64,000 nt of DNA from Bradyrhizobium sp. JYMT SZCCT0180 (GCF_018130165.1 NZ_JAFCLZ010000016.1:62001-126000), one strand, 5' to 3'; numbered from the stretch's first letter, positions 1-8,168 are shown. Made by a program: numbers and translations. The notes: a model not told the origin generated them from the sequence alone.

Positions 1-48
1 GAACCGGCATCGGTTCACGCCTTCCTGCAACAGAAGCTGTCGGAATGA
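1..48 (+). CDS. 3' end of a gene cut by the window edge
   Basis: Reading from base 1, sixteen codons end in TGA at 46-48 and give a tail reading EPASVHAFLQQKLSE. A helical, Leu/Gln-rich C terminus is plausible for a real protein, but too little is present to name it. It lies 64 bases upstream of the CNNM/CBS gene on the same strand and could belong to the same transcript. The choice of frame is an inference, because only the last codons are visible. Confidence 0.45.
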   Translation, partial: EPASVHAFLQQKLSE

Positions 49-112
49 GAACGGGACTGTCAGGGCGCATCATGGAGCCGTCGCGCGGGCCTGGTGCCGT
101 CGCGAGGCAGGC

Positions 113-1459
113 ATGAGTTCGACCGCGTTCAATCTGCTGCTCGCTTTCCTGCTGCTCGCCGCCAACGCGTTCTACGTGGCGGCCGAGTTTGCGCTGGTGA
201 AGAGCCGCGGGTTTCGCATCAGGGCGATGGTCGAGCAGGACCGCTTCGGCGCGCGCCTGCTGCACAGCATGATGGGCAACATCGAGGCCTATCTGGCGTG
301 CTGCCAGCTCGGAATTACCATGGCCTCGCTCGGCCTCGGCTGGGTTGGCGAGCCCACCGTTGCGGCGCTGCTCGAGCCGTTGCTGATCCCGCTCGGAATG
401 TCGCAAGCCACGTTGCACTTCGTGTCGTTCCTCGCCGGCTTCCTGGTGTTCTCCTCGCTGCATATCGTGATCGGCGAACAGGTGCCGAAGACGCTGGCGA
501 TCCGGCAGCCGATGCCGGTTTCGCAATGGATCGCGTATCCGCTCTATTTGTCCTATCTGGTTTTCTGGCCGCTGAACTGGCTCCTCAACACCGCGTCACG
601 CGGAATTTTGCGGATGCTCGGCGTGGAGGAATCCTCACAGCATGAAATCCTAACCGACTCCGAGATCGAGGGGCTGGTGGAGGAATCGGCCGTGCACGGC
701 GGCATCGAAAGCGGCGAGGCCGAATACATCCACAATGTTTTCCGCTTTGGCGACCTTGCCGTGTCTGACGTCATGGTCCACCGCACCGCCATGGTGATGA
801 TCAATGCCGATCTGCCGCCGGACGAACTGGTGCGCGAGGTACTGGCGACCGAATACACCCGCATCCCGCTGTGGCGCGAGAAACCTGAAAACATCATCGG
901 CGTGCTGCACGCCAAGGATCTGCTGCGCGCGATCCGCGCTTCCGAAGGCGACACCTCGCGTATCAACGTTGCGGCCATCATGCTGCCGCCCTGGTTCGTG
1001 CCGGAGATGCGGCCTCTGTCCGAACAGCTCAAGGCGTTCCGTCGCCGCAAGACCCACTTCGCGCTCGTCGTCGACGAGTATGGCGAAGTCGAAGGCATGG
1101 TGACGCTGGAAGACATTCTGGAGGAAATCGTCGGCGACATTTCCGATGAGCACGACGTGGTGGTGGCCGGCGTCCGGGCCCAGCCCGACGGCTCGGTGGT
1201 GGTCGATGGTTCGGTGCCGATCCGCGATCTCAACCGCGCCATGAACTGGCATCTGCCCGACGAGGAGGCGACCACGATCGCCGGTCTCGTCATTCACGAG
1301 GCGCGTTCGATCCCCGAGCGCGGCCAGAGTTTTACCTTTCACGGCTTCCGCTTCCGCGTGCTGCGCCGCGAGCGCAACCGCATCACCGCCTTGCGGATCG
1401 TGCCGGTGCCGCGCGAGGCCGAAGAACAGAAGCCGAGGCGGGCGGGTACGGCGTTCTGA
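113..1459 (+). CDS. CNNM/CBS-domain membrane protein (hemolysin C/CorC family transporter-like)
   Basis: This 448-residue protein has the order expected of the HlyC/CorC/CNNM family. An N-terminal CNNM membrane domain has hydrophobic segments near residues 5-28, 60-78, 98-120 and 138-160 and a conserved GEQVPKT stretch at 121-127. A pair of CBS domains follows (about 213-340), and a C-terminal CorC_HlyC module covers about 355-435. The signature DEYGEVEG (321-328) followed by TLEDILEEIVGDI is characteristic. Relatives act in magnesium or cobalt homeostasis at the inner membrane, and the CBS pair binds adenine nucleotides. The name hemolysin is historical. The start at ATG 113 puts the first membrane helix at the N terminus. 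The next gene converges on it from the other strand. Confidence 0.93.
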   Translation: MSSTAFNLLLAFLLLAANAFYVAAEFALVKSRGFRIRAMVEQDRFGARLLHSMMGNIEAYLACCQLGITMASLGLGWVGEPTVAALLEPLLIPLGMSQATLHFVSFLAGFLVFSSLHIVIGEQVPKTLAIRQPMPVSQWIAYPLYLSYLVFWPLNWLLNTASRGILRMLGVEESSQHEILTDSEIEGLVEESAVHGGIESGEAEYIHNVFRFGDLAVSDVMVHRTAMVMINADLPPDELVREVLATEYTRIPLWREKPENIIGVLHAKDLLRAIRASEGDTSRINVAAIMLPPWFVPEMRPLSEQLKAFRRRKTHFALVVDEYGEVEGMVTLEDILEEIVGDISDEHDVVVAGVRAQPDGSVVVDGSVPIRDLNRAMNWHLPDEEATTIAGLVIHEARSIPERGQSFTFHGFRFRVLRRERNRITALRIVPVPREAEEQKPRRAGTAF

Positions 1460-1465
1460 GCGGGA

Positions 1466-1903
1466 TTACTCAATATCGATCGCGACGCCGCTGAGTTTCC
1501 ACGTTCCTTCGGATTCGATGAAGCCAAGCTGGTACCGCAGCTGTTTAGGCGCCGTCTGGAAATGGCCTTTCAGATTCAGCACGCCCTTCTCGTCGATCCT
1601 GGCGTCCTCGTCGAAAATCATTTTCTGCGCGACCACGGCGTCGAACACGGCGTGCTTCTCGACCAGGTCCTTGAACACCGCCCGCAGCTTTTCCGGCGGG
1701 AACTGCTCGCGAAACGGTTTTGAGATCTTGGCGTGGAGGATGGTGAAATTGTCAGCGGCGACCGCGTCGTTCAGCGTCACCAGGATGCTTTTCACCAGCA
1801 CCTCCTGAGCGGCGGGACCGGGCATGTCGAGCGCGAAGGCCTTGATGGAACACGTGGCCATCAACGCCGCAACGGCCAACCCCTGATGTGCCCAATAGCG
1901 CAT
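1466..1903 (-). CDS. Small secreted protein of unknown function (possible NTF2-like fold)
   Basis: The 145-residue product begins with a short basic and hydrophobic stretch ending in a plausible signal-peptidase site near residue 24 (KAFALDM), so it is probably periplasmic. The mature part alternates helices and strands and ends with a WKLSGVAIDIE strand. That pattern, with the phrase LNLKGHFQTAPKQLRYQLGF, resembles small NTF2-like or DUF4864-type periplasmic proteins, but I cannot assign a family with confidence. It ends 6 bases from the convergent CNNM/CBS gene. No catalytic motif is visible. Confidence 0.75.
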   Translation of the reverse strand: MRYWAHQGLAVAALMATCSIKAFALDMPGPAAQEVLVKSILVTLNDAVAADNFTILHAKISKPFREQFPPEKLRAVFKDLVEKHAVFDAVVAQKMIFDEDARIDEKGVLNLKGHFQTAPKQLRYQLGFIESEGTWKLSGVAIDIE

Positions 1904-2051
1904 CGGACGACCCCATCACATGGCGATGGCATCGGGGTCAGTCCGACCCCGCGTTCGCATGGAAACCGCACCACCGCGCGACTGATTGTCTCACAAAGAT
2001 GAAAGCGCTGCCACCGTCCTGCGTCGATCTTCGCATCGACATGGCGTGCGC

Positions 2052-2567
2052 TCAGGCGAGATAGCGGATCGCTTCGGCGAGCAACCGTTCCGGCGGCGCC
2101 GCCGAAGTATCGAGCGTCAGCCTTGCATCGGTCCACGCCTCATATTCGGCGCGCCGTTGTTCGACCCTGGCCCAGTCGATCTCGGCCATCCCGTCGATAT
2201 TGCGGATGCGGGCGTCGATACGGCGGCGGTGGATCGCCTGGTCGACGCAGATGCATTCGATGATCTTCAAATCCGCGCGATATTTTGCCGCAAGCTTTCG
2301 CCACGCCGCGCGCGGGGCCTCGACCGGATTGACCGCGTCGATCAGGGCGGAATGATTGAGCCGCAATTGTTCTGCTGCCAGGGCTTGTGCGACCTCATAG
2401 GCCGCGATCCCCGTTTGATCCCGCAAGAGGCCGCCACGCCACATCGCCGCCTCGATCGGATCAATCGACAATAGCGGCAGCGAAAAATGCCGGGAAAGCC
2501 CTTCCGCCAGCGTGCTCTTCCCGGAACCGGGAAGCCCGGCCAAAACAATGAGCTTCAGCGTGGTCAT
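2052..2567 (-). CDS. P-loop AAA/zeta-type small-molecule kinase-like protein
   Basis: The 171-residue protein opens with a textbook Walker A loop, GLPGSGKST at about residues 12-20, after the strand LKLIVLA. The rest has the size and helix pattern of small AAA_33-type kinases (chloramphenicol phosphotransferase, zeta toxin and gluconate kinase relatives). There is an Asp near residue 36 (LLSIDPIE) and a basic segment HRRRIDARIR (residues 113-122) that could be the lid. The substrate cannot be told. It starts 33 bases downstream of the BolA gene on the same strand, so the two are probably cotranscribed. No antitoxin-like partner is present, which argues against a toxin role. Confidence 0.82.
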   Translation of the reverse strand: MTTLKLIVLAGLPGSGKSTLAEGLSRHFSLPLLSIDPIEAAMWRGGLLRDQTGIAAYEVAQALAAEQLRLNHSALIDAVNPVEAPRAAWRKLAAKYRADLKIIECICVDQAIHRRRIDARIRNIDGMAEIDWARVEQRRAEYEAWTDARLTLDTSAAPPERLLAEAIRYLA

Positions 2568-2600
2568 CGGGCTCTTATATCTTTGCCAGGAGTGATATAA

Positions 2601-2879
2601 TCAGCGGCCCGTAGTTTCCCCGGGTGCCTGCGCCTTGATCGCCAGCGCGTGCACGGACCCCTTGAGTTCCGCCTCGAGCGTCGCATTGACCATGCGATGA
2701 CGTTCGATCCGGCTCTTCCCTTCGAAGGCCGGCGACACAATATATACCCGGAAATGCGTCTCGCCGCCGGGCCTGTGGCCGGCATGGCCCTCATGCAGAT
2801 GTGATTCGTCTGTTACGTCGAGGCTTTCGGGTACGAAAGCTTCACGCAACTTGTTTATGATATCGTCCTTGGTGCTCAT
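2601..2879 (-). CDS. BolA family protein
   Basis: From ATG 2879 the protein has 92 residues, the normal length for BolA. An in-frame upstream ATG at 2915 would add twelve unusual residues (MTKNGPGRNAAV) and is less likely. It carries the BolA signature: an HLHEGHAGH segment followed by GETHFRVYIVSPAFEGKSRIERHRMV, then a C-terminal helix with LKGSVHALAIKA. The conserved histidines fit [2Fe-2S] sharing with monothiol glutaredoxins, the role established for the family; older annotations call it a transcription regulator. It is divergent from the J-domain gene at 2988 and leads the kinase gene. Confidence 0.93.
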   Translation of the reverse strand: MSTKDDIINKLREAFVPESLDVTDESHLHEGHAGHRPGGETHFRVYIVSPAFEGKSRIERHRMVNATLEAELKGSVHALAIKAQAPGETTGR

Positions 2880-2987
2880 GACGGCGGCATTACGTCCGGG
2901 ACCGTTTTTCGTCAATGCCAGATCGGAACAGGGGTATTCGCAATGTCAAGACTTGAAGCCTTGGGCATTGCGTAGTCAAAGTCAGCC

Positions 2988-3644
2988 ATGCCAATCGATT
3001 CATCCAAATTCTTCGACTCCATTCGCATCAAGCCCAACAAGCTGAGCGCGAAGCAGCAGGCGCAGGCGCGCGAAGAATCCGCCATGTGCGAATGGCCGGA
3101 GTGCAAGAACAAGGGCCCGCACCGCGCGCCCAAGGGCCGCGAGAACTCGAAAGAGTACTGGCACTTCTGTCTCAACCACGTCCGCGAATACAACCAGGGC
3201 TACAATTTCTTCCAGGGCATGAGCGCCGACTCGGTCGCGCGCTACCAGAAGGATGCGCTGACCGGCCATCGTCCGACCTGGAAGATGGGCGCCAACGGCG
3301 GCAAGAAGGGCAAGGCCGGCGCCGAGCCCGATATCGACGCCGCTTCCGATCCGTTCAGCATGTTCTCGGAGCTTAACGGCCGCGGCCGTTGGCGGCCTGG
3401 TCCGGGCGGCGCTGCCGGCGAGACCAAGCCCGAAACCCGAAAAGTGATGAACGCCGAGCGCAAGGCGCTGCAGGTGATGGGGCTCGGCCCCGATGCGACG
3501 CTGGAAACGGTGAAGGCAAAATACAAGCTGCTGGTGAAGCAGCACCATCCCGACGCCAATGGCGGCGACCGCTCCACCGAGGATCGCCTGATCGAGATCA
3601 TCAAGGCGTATAATTATCTGAAGACGGTCGTGCGCGGCGCGTAA
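2988..3644 (+). CDS. J-domain (DnaJ-like) protein with an N-terminal cysteine-containing module
   Basis: The 218-residue protein has a C-terminal J domain at about 155-215. It contains ALQVMGLGPDATLETVKAKYKLLVKQHHPDANGG-type spacing with the HPD tripeptide near residue 186, which stimulates Hsp70 ATPase in this family. Unlike DnaJ, the J domain is at the C terminus and there is no Gly/Phe or zinc-finger region. The first half holds MCEWPECKNKGPHRAPK with two cysteines and a later HFCLNHVREYNQGYNFFQGM, a possible small metal site (inference). Such proteins are common in rhizobia beside bolA. The gene is divergent from bolA with about 108 bases between starts. Confidence 0.9.
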   Translation: MPIDSSKFFDSIRIKPNKLSAKQQAQAREESAMCEWPECKNKGPHRAPKGRENSKEYWHFCLNHVREYNQGYNFFQGMSADSVARYQKDALTGHRPTWKMGANGGKKGKAGAEPDIDAASDPFSMFSELNGRGRWRPGPGGAAGETKPETRKVMNAERKALQVMGLGPDATLETVKAKYKLLVKQHHPDANGGDRSTEDRLIEIIKAYNYLKTVVRGA

Positions 3645-3650
3645 CTCGCT

Positions 3651-3768
3651 GTCGTCCCTGCGAACGCAGGGACCCATACGCCGCGGCCGTGCGTTAGGCA
3701 CGCTCGCCGATACCTTCTTTAAACAACACCCCCCTGTGGTTATGGGTCCCTGCGTTCGCAGGGACGAC
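3651..3768. repeat. Palindromic intergenic repeat, family A copy 1
   Basis: The element begins GTCGTCCCTGCGAACGCAGG and ends with the inverse complement, with CCATACGCCGCGG just inside one arm and CCTGTGGTTATGG inside the other. It starts 7 bases after the J-domain stop codon. Seven other copies with the same terminal arms occur in the window; this copy has the arm variant CTGCGAACGCAG. The arms can form a long hairpin and might act as a terminator for the flanking convergent genes. Confidence 0.85.
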
Positions 3769-3819
3769 AGCGAAGATAATGGCTCCGCTGTCGTCCTCCA
3801 AACAAACGCTCTTGCCCTC

Positions 3820-4911
3820 TCACCCCGGCATCGGCCCGATATACGCCGAGCTCGGCCGGATCAGCCGCCCCGTGCGCTGCTGTTCGCGGGCGTGCGCGGT
3901 CCAGCCGGCGGCGCGCGCCACCGCAAAGATCGGCGTGAACGCCTGGCGCGGGATTTTCAGCGCGTCGAGCAGGATTGCGGTGAAGAACTCCACATTGGTG
4001 TCGAGCGGCCGGTCCGGATTTTTCCGCTTCAAGGCGTCGCGGATATAGGCCTCGACCTCGCCCGCGAACGGCAGATCCATGCCGCCGCCGGCGAGCCGTT
4101 CGATCGCGCCCTTGAGCACGTCGGCGCGGGGATCGCGTACCCGATAGACGCGGTGGCCAAAGCCCATCAGCCGCTCGCCGCGCGACAGCGCGCTGTCGAC
4201 CCAGGGCTTGATGCGCTCGCTCGAGCCGATGGCGTCGAGCATTTCGAGCACCGGCTCCGGCGCGCCGCCATGCAGCGGCCCCGTCAGCGCGCAATAGCCG
4301 CCCGTCACCGCCGCAAACAGATCGGCATGGGTCGAGGCAATGACGCGCGTCGTGAAGGTCGAGGCGTTCATGCCGTGGTCGCACACGGTCACGAAATAGG
4401 CGTCGAGCGCTGCCGCTTCGCGCGCGTCGGGCTTGCGGCCAAGCATCATCGACAGCGTATCGGCGGCATGGCTCGCGGTCGGATCGGGCGTCACGGGATC
4501 ATGGCCCTTGGCGCGCTGCACCAGCGCGCCTGCGATGACAGGAAATGCGCCGACAATGGTGGCCTCGTGCGTCAGTCCCGCTTCCGCGCGCAGTCCGGCG
4601 ATCGCCGCCCGGAAGCCATCGACGATCGACAGCCCTCGCGTGATTCCGAGCAGCTCCGGCAACCGGGCGAAGGTGCGTTCGCGCCCGGCGCCAAGTGCGG
4701 CACGCACCGCGGCCTCGCCGACCGGCTGACCGGTGCCGCCGCTCCATAGCCGGGCGGTCACGCCCTCGAACCCGGTCTTGCGGGCCAGTTCGCCGACGCG
4801 CTCGCCGGCAATGATCAGTTCGCCGCGCTCGCCATCGACATGGCTCAGCACGGTTTCGGCTGCGGGGACGCCATCGAGGCCGATCGGGGTCTTTGAAAGC
4901 TGCATGTTCAT
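3820..4911 (-). CDS. Citrate synthase/methylcitrate synthase family protein with Glu in place of the catalytic Asp
   Basis: The 363-residue protein starts at ATG 4911, preceded by AAGGAGATCC as ribosome binding site. The upstream in-frame ATG at 4965 has none. It aligns over the full citrate synthase fold: DHGMNAST (H179), TGPLHGGA (H214) and GFGHRVY (H253), the expected oxaloacetate- and CoA-binding histidines. At the third catalytic position, where the family has Asp in an NVDF-type motif, this protein reads NVEFF (E308). It is shorter than GltA (about 430 residues), closer to the 2-methylcitrate synthase group. It is divergent from the HTH-citrate synthase at 4986. Whether it makes citrate, methylcitrate or another product is unknown; the Asp-to-Glu change makes activity uncertain. 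Confidence 0.88.
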   Translation of the reverse strand: MNMQLSKTPIGLDGVPAAETVLSHVDGERGELIIAGERVGELARKTGFEGVTARLWSGGTGQPVGEAAVRAALGAGRERTFARLPELLGITRGLSIVDGFRAAIAGLRAEAGLTHEATIVGAFPVIAGALVQRAKGHDPVTPDPTASHAADTLSMMLGRKPDAREAAALDAYFVTVCDHGMNASTFTTRVIASTHADLFAAVTGGYCALTGPLHGGAPEPVLEMLDAIGSSERIKPWVDSALSRGERLMGFGHRVYRVRDPRADVLKGAIERLAGGGMDLPFAGEVEAYIRDALKRKNPDRPLDTNVEFFTAILLDALKIPRQAFTPIFAVARAAGWTAHAREQQRTGRLIRPSSAYIGPMPG

Positions 4912-4956
4912 GGTCGGATCTCCTTTGTGCACCGCAAAGGTCGTCCCTCTCGACAG

Positions 4957-4985
4957 ATTGATCAATCTTGATTATGTAAATCAAT
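4957..4985. promoter_or_regulatory. Candidate operator between the two citrate synthase-type genes
   Basis: The gap of about 74 bases between the divergent starts is AT-rich compared with its surroundings and contains nested dyads. ATTGAT (4957-4962) and ATCAAT (4980-4985) form an outer inverted repeat, TTGATCAA (4958-4965) is a perfect 8-base palindrome, and AATCTTGATT (4964-4973) is a further dyad. The right end touches the ATG of the HTH-citrate synthase. Binding by that HTH domain would give autoregulation; this is inference only. Confidence 0.4.
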
Positions 4986-6200
4986 ATGAAAAAATCCGCC
5001 GGCCTATACCTTTCGGCCCGCGAGGCCTCCGCCGAACTCGCGATCTCGCAGGCGACGCTCTACGCCTATGTCAGCCGAGGCCTGATCCGCTCCGAGCCGT
5101 CGGCCGATTCGCGCAGCCATCGCTACCGGGCCGAGGACGTTCGCACGCTCAAGGAGCGGCGGGCGCCGGCGCCGGAGCCGCGCGGAATGCGCAGTTTCGA
5201 TGCCGATTTGCCCGTCATGGATTCGGCGATTGCGACCATCACCGAGGACGGCCCGATCTATCGCGGCGTCAACTGCGTCGATCTCGCCGAGCGCGATACG
5301 CTCGAACACGCCGCGACGCTGTTATGGGACGTCACCGGCGTCGACCCGTTTGCATCAGATAATTGCCCGTCGATCTCGGATGAAATGCGCGCGGTTGCCG
5401 AGGCCACCCGCGGCGCCAACGCGATCGATCGCGCCATTGCGGTGCTGGCGCTCGCGGCCGTTGCCGATCCGCGCGCCTTTACCCGCGCGCCCGAGGGACG
5501 CGCGATGGTCGGCGGCCGCATCCTGCGTCTGGTGGTCGCGACCATGCTGAACGCGAAGACATCGCCGCAGCCGCTGCACCTGCAAATCGCCAGGACCTGG
5601 GCGCCCGATCACAAGCACGCCGCCGATCTGATCCGCCGCGCGCTGGTGCTGCTGGCGGATCATGAATTGAACGCTTCGACCTTCACCGTGCGCTGCGCGG
5701 CGTCGACCGGCCTGAACCTCTATGACGCGATGATCGCAGGCCTCGTTGCCTTGAAAGGTCCCAGGCATGGCGGCGCCGGCGTGCTGGCGGCGCAGTTGCT
5801 CAAGACGTTGGCCAAGGGCGAGGTCGCGCCCCTGATTCGCGAGCGGGTGGCGCTGGGCGAACGTTTCGCGGGCTTCGGCCATGGTGTCTACAAATTCGGA
5901 GATCCCCGCGCGCAGGCCTTGCTGGAGGCTTTGGCGCGCTCGGGCGCAGAGCGCAAACTGACCCACGAAATCCCGGAACGCATTGCGGAAGCGACCGGCG
6001 AATTCGTCAATATCGACTACGCGCTGGCAGTGCTCGTGCACACGCTGGGCCTGCCGCCGGGCCATGAACTGGTGCTGTTTTCGATGGCCCGCACGGTCGG
6101 ATGGATCGCGCATGCGAGCGAACAATTGCGCCAGGAGCGGCTGATTCGCCCGCGTGCGCGCTATGTCGGCCCCGCCCCGGGACGCGCCCGGACTACTTGA
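4986..6200 (+). CDS. Citrate synthase fused to an N-terminal MerR/excisionase-type HTH domain
   Basis: The 404-residue protein has two parts. Residues about 8-60 read like a MerR/HTH_17 winged helix (LSAREASAELAISQATLYAY, then RGLIRSEP and SHRYRAEDVRTLKERR), a DNA-binding module. Residues about 70-400 are a citrate synthase fold with H226 (DHELNAST), H261 (KGPRHGGA), H299 (GFGHGVY) and D344 (NIDYA), so all catalytic positions appear intact, unlike its divergent neighbour. HTH-citrate synthase fusions are known from proteobacterial genomes but poorly studied. Its context suggests a metabolite-sensing enzyme or regulator acting on the shared intergenic region. Its last 8 bases overlap the end of the convergent DedA gene. 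Confidence 0.9.
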   Translation: MKKSAGLYLSAREASAELAISQATLYAYVSRGLIRSEPSADSRSHRYRAEDVRTLKERRAPAPEPRGMRSFDADLPVMDSAIATITEDGPIYRGVNCVDLAERDTLEHAATLLWDVTGVDPFASDNCPSISDEMRAVAEATRGANAIDRAIAVLALAAVADPRAFTRAPEGRAMVGGRILRLVVATMLNAKTSPQPLHLQIARTWAPDHKHAADLIRRALVLLADHELNASTFTVRCAASTGLNLYDAMIAGLVALKGPRHGGAGVLAAQLLKTLAKGEVAPLIRERVALGERFAGFGHGVYKFGDPRAQALLEALARSGAERKLTHEIPERIAEATGEFVNIDYALAVLVHTLGLPPGHELVLFSMARTVGWIAHASEQLRQERLIRPRARYVGPAPGRARTT

Positions 6201-6852
6201 GCGGCCTGGCCGGCTCGATCCCGCCGTCGCCCTGGCGGCGGCGGATGATCCAGATCGCAAGCGCCGCAACCAGCGCGCCGCCCAGCACCGCGAGCATCCA
6301 GAGATGCTTGGCCGTGCCGTGATGATGCGGTCCGAAATATTCGTGCAGTGTCGAAACCGCGAAGACGCCCGGCAGCACATGGGCCATCGCCCAGACCAGG
6401 ATGGCCGGAACATTCACGCCGTAAAACCGCAGCGGCGGCATGCCCAGCGCGCCCGCCGTCACCGGCACGAAGGCGCGGATCGGCGGCACAAAACGCGCAA
6501 AAAACACCGCAAGCGCGCCACGGCTTTGGAAGAAGGCTTCGCTCCGCGCCACCATGGCTGGGTAGTTCTTCAGCGGCCAGACGCTGAGAATCTCGCGCTG
6601 CGAGCGATGGCCAACCCAGAACGCGGTGCCGTCCCCGAGCGCGGCCCCGGCAATCGCCGCCGCCAGCACCGCCCATAACTTCAGTTCGCCGCCAGGCACC
6701 AGCGCGCTCAAGGCGAGGATGATGGTCGATCCCGGTACCAGCGAGCCGACCACCGGAACGGCTTCCAGCAAGGCGGCGAGGAACAGCGTCAGATAAGCAA
6801 GCCACGGATGGGCCGAGACAAAAGCGATCAGAGGATCGAGGAAGGAGGCCAC
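6193..6852 (-). CDS. DedA family membrane protein
   Basis: The 219-residue integral membrane protein has the SNARE-associated/DedA fold. A hydrophobic entry helix near residues 15-35 is followed by the family signature around VVGSLVPGSTIILALSALV (about 35-53), then GDGTAFWVGHRS, a basic stretch, and ARFVPPIRAFVPVTAGALGMP (about 118-138). The family is implicated in undecaprenyl-phosphate or phospholipid flipping at the inner membrane. Four to five membrane segments are visible and the length is normal. It converges with, and overlaps by 8 bases, the HTH-citrate synthase gene. Confidence 0.93.
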   Translation of the reverse strand: MASFLDPLIAFVSAHPWLAYLTLFLAALLEAVPVVGSLVPGSTIILALSALVPGGELKLWAVLAAAIAGAALGDGTAFWVGHRSQREILSVWPLKNYPAMVARSEAFFQSRGALAVFFARFVPPIRAFVPVTAGALGMPPLRFYGVNVPAILVWAMAHVLPGVFAVSTLHEYFGPHHHGTAKHLWMLAVLGGALVAALAIWIIRRRQGDGGIEPARPLK

Positions 6853-7166
6853 AAAATTCCCGTTGCGGTTGCGCGATTTACCTGACGGCCCAGACCTAAC
6901 AACTCGCCATGGACGCGGGAAGGGCTGTCCCGAGGCACCGGTTCCGCGGCGGCTGGCGCGGCCGCCGGGTACAAAAGTACGGCGTGATTCGCAGGGCTGC
7001 CCTCCAAAAATCGAGTTCAGTGCCTATCTCAATGATAAGGCTGCGGAACTTTCATTGCGCGGCGGGCTTCTTCCGGCCGTTGCTCTCTGCTAGGTTCGCA
7101 ACCAGCACCCATCCGCAGCCATTCAACAAATCTGGTTTCGGGAATGCCCGGGACCTCGGAGGATTG
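6853..7166. other. Intergenic region upstream of cobS
   Basis: This is 314 bases between the divergent dedA and cobS starts. I looked for a cobalamin riboswitch (B12 box) because cob genes often carry one and did not recognise it. Open frames here read as low-quality Arg/Pro-rich translation with no domain. A CTCGGAGGATTG ribosome binding site immediately precedes the cobS ATG at 7167. It presumably holds promoters for both genes, but none stands out. Confidence 0.5.
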
Positions 7167-8165
7167 ATGACGACCGCCGCCATGACCAAAACTCAAGAGC
7201 CCGTCGGTATCCCCGATATGAAGGTATCGGTGCGGCAGGTTTTCGGGATCGATACCGATCTTGAAGTGCCGGCCTATTCCGAAGTCGACCCGCACGTGCC
7301 GGAAGTCGATTCGGATTACCGCTTCGATCGCGCCACCACGCTCGCGGTTCTTGCCGGCTTCGCGCACAACCGCCGCGTCATGGTCACCGGCTATCACGGC
7401 ACCGGTAAATCGACCCATATCGAGCAAGTTGCGGCGCGGCTGAACTGGCCTTGCGTGCGCGTCAACCTCGACAGCCATATCAGCCGTATCGATCTGGTCG
7501 GCAAGGATTCCATCGTCGTGCGCGACGGCAAGCAGGTCACGGAATTCCGCGACGGCATTCTGCCCTGGGCGCTGCAGCACAACATTGCGCTGGTGTTCGA
7601 CGAATATGACGCCGGCCGCCCCGACGTGATGTTCGTGATCCAGCGCGTGCTGGAAGTCTCCGGCCGCCTGACGCTGCTCGACCAGAACAAGGTGATCAAG
7701 CCGCACCCGTCGTTCCGCCTGTTCTCGACCGCCAACACGGTCGGTCTCGGCGATACGTCGGGCCTCTATCACGGCACCCAGCAGATCAACCAGGGCCAGA
7801 TGGACCGCTGGTCGATCGTCACCACGCTGAATTACCTGGCGCATGACGAGGAAGTCGAAATCGTGCTCGCCAAGGCGAAGCACTATCGCACGCAGGAAGG
7901 CAAGGACATCGTCAACAAGATGGTGCGGCTCGCCGACCTCACCCGAAACGCGTTCGCCAATGGCGACCTCTCGACGGTGATGAGCCCGCGTACGGTGATC
8001 ACCTGGGCGGAGAACGCCGATATCTTCTCCGACATCGGCTTTGCGTTCCGCGTTACCTTCCTCAACAAGTGCGACGAACTGGAACGGCCACTGGTGGCTG
8101 AATTCTATCAGCGCTGCTTCAACCAAGAACTCGCCGAGAGTTCGGTCAACGTGGCGCTCAGCTAG
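7167..8165 (+). CDS. cobS: Cobaltochelatase AAA+ subunit CobS
   Basis: The 332-residue protein is the MoxR-type AAA+ ATPase of the aerobic cobalt chelatase, which inserts cobalt into hydrogenobyrinate a,c-diamide together with CobN and CobT. The Walker A loop is GYHGTGKST (75-83), Walker B is LVFDEYD (142-148), and a sensor-like FSTANTVGLGD follows. The N terminus VSVRQVFGIDTDLEVPAYSE is typical of CobS. The start at ATG 7167 has a strong GGAGG 4 bases upstream; the frame stays open upstream to 6909, but that extension is low-complexity. It leads a three-gene unit with a GNAT gene and cobT; cobN is not in the window. Confidence 0.97.
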   Translation: MTTAAMTKTQEPVGIPDMKVSVRQVFGIDTDLEVPAYSEVDPHVPEVDSDYRFDRATTLAVLAGFAHNRRVMVTGYHGTGKSTHIEQVAARLNWPCVRVNLDSHISRIDLVGKDSIVVRDGKQVTEFRDGILPWALQHNIALVFDEYDAGRPDVMFVIQRVLEVSGRLTLLDQNKVIKPHPSFRLFSTANTVGLGDTSGLYHGTQQINQGQMDRWSIVTTLNYLAHDEEVEIVLAKAKHYRTQEGKDIVNKMVRLADLTRNAFANGDLSTVMSPRTVITWAENADIFSDIGFAFRVTFLNKCDELERPLVAEFYQRCFNQELAESSVNVALS

Positions 8166-8168
8166 CCC

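Noticed and set aside
2052..2567. Zeta-type toxin
   Set aside because: The P-loop is shared by many kinases; there is no antitoxin gene and the neighbour is bolA.
6909..7166. N-terminal extension of CobS
   Set aside because: Low-complexity translation; a strong GGAGG site supports ATG 7167, and the resulting length matches the family.
6853..7166. Cobalamin riboswitch upstream of cobS
   Set aside because: I could not find a B12 box or the expected conserved core.
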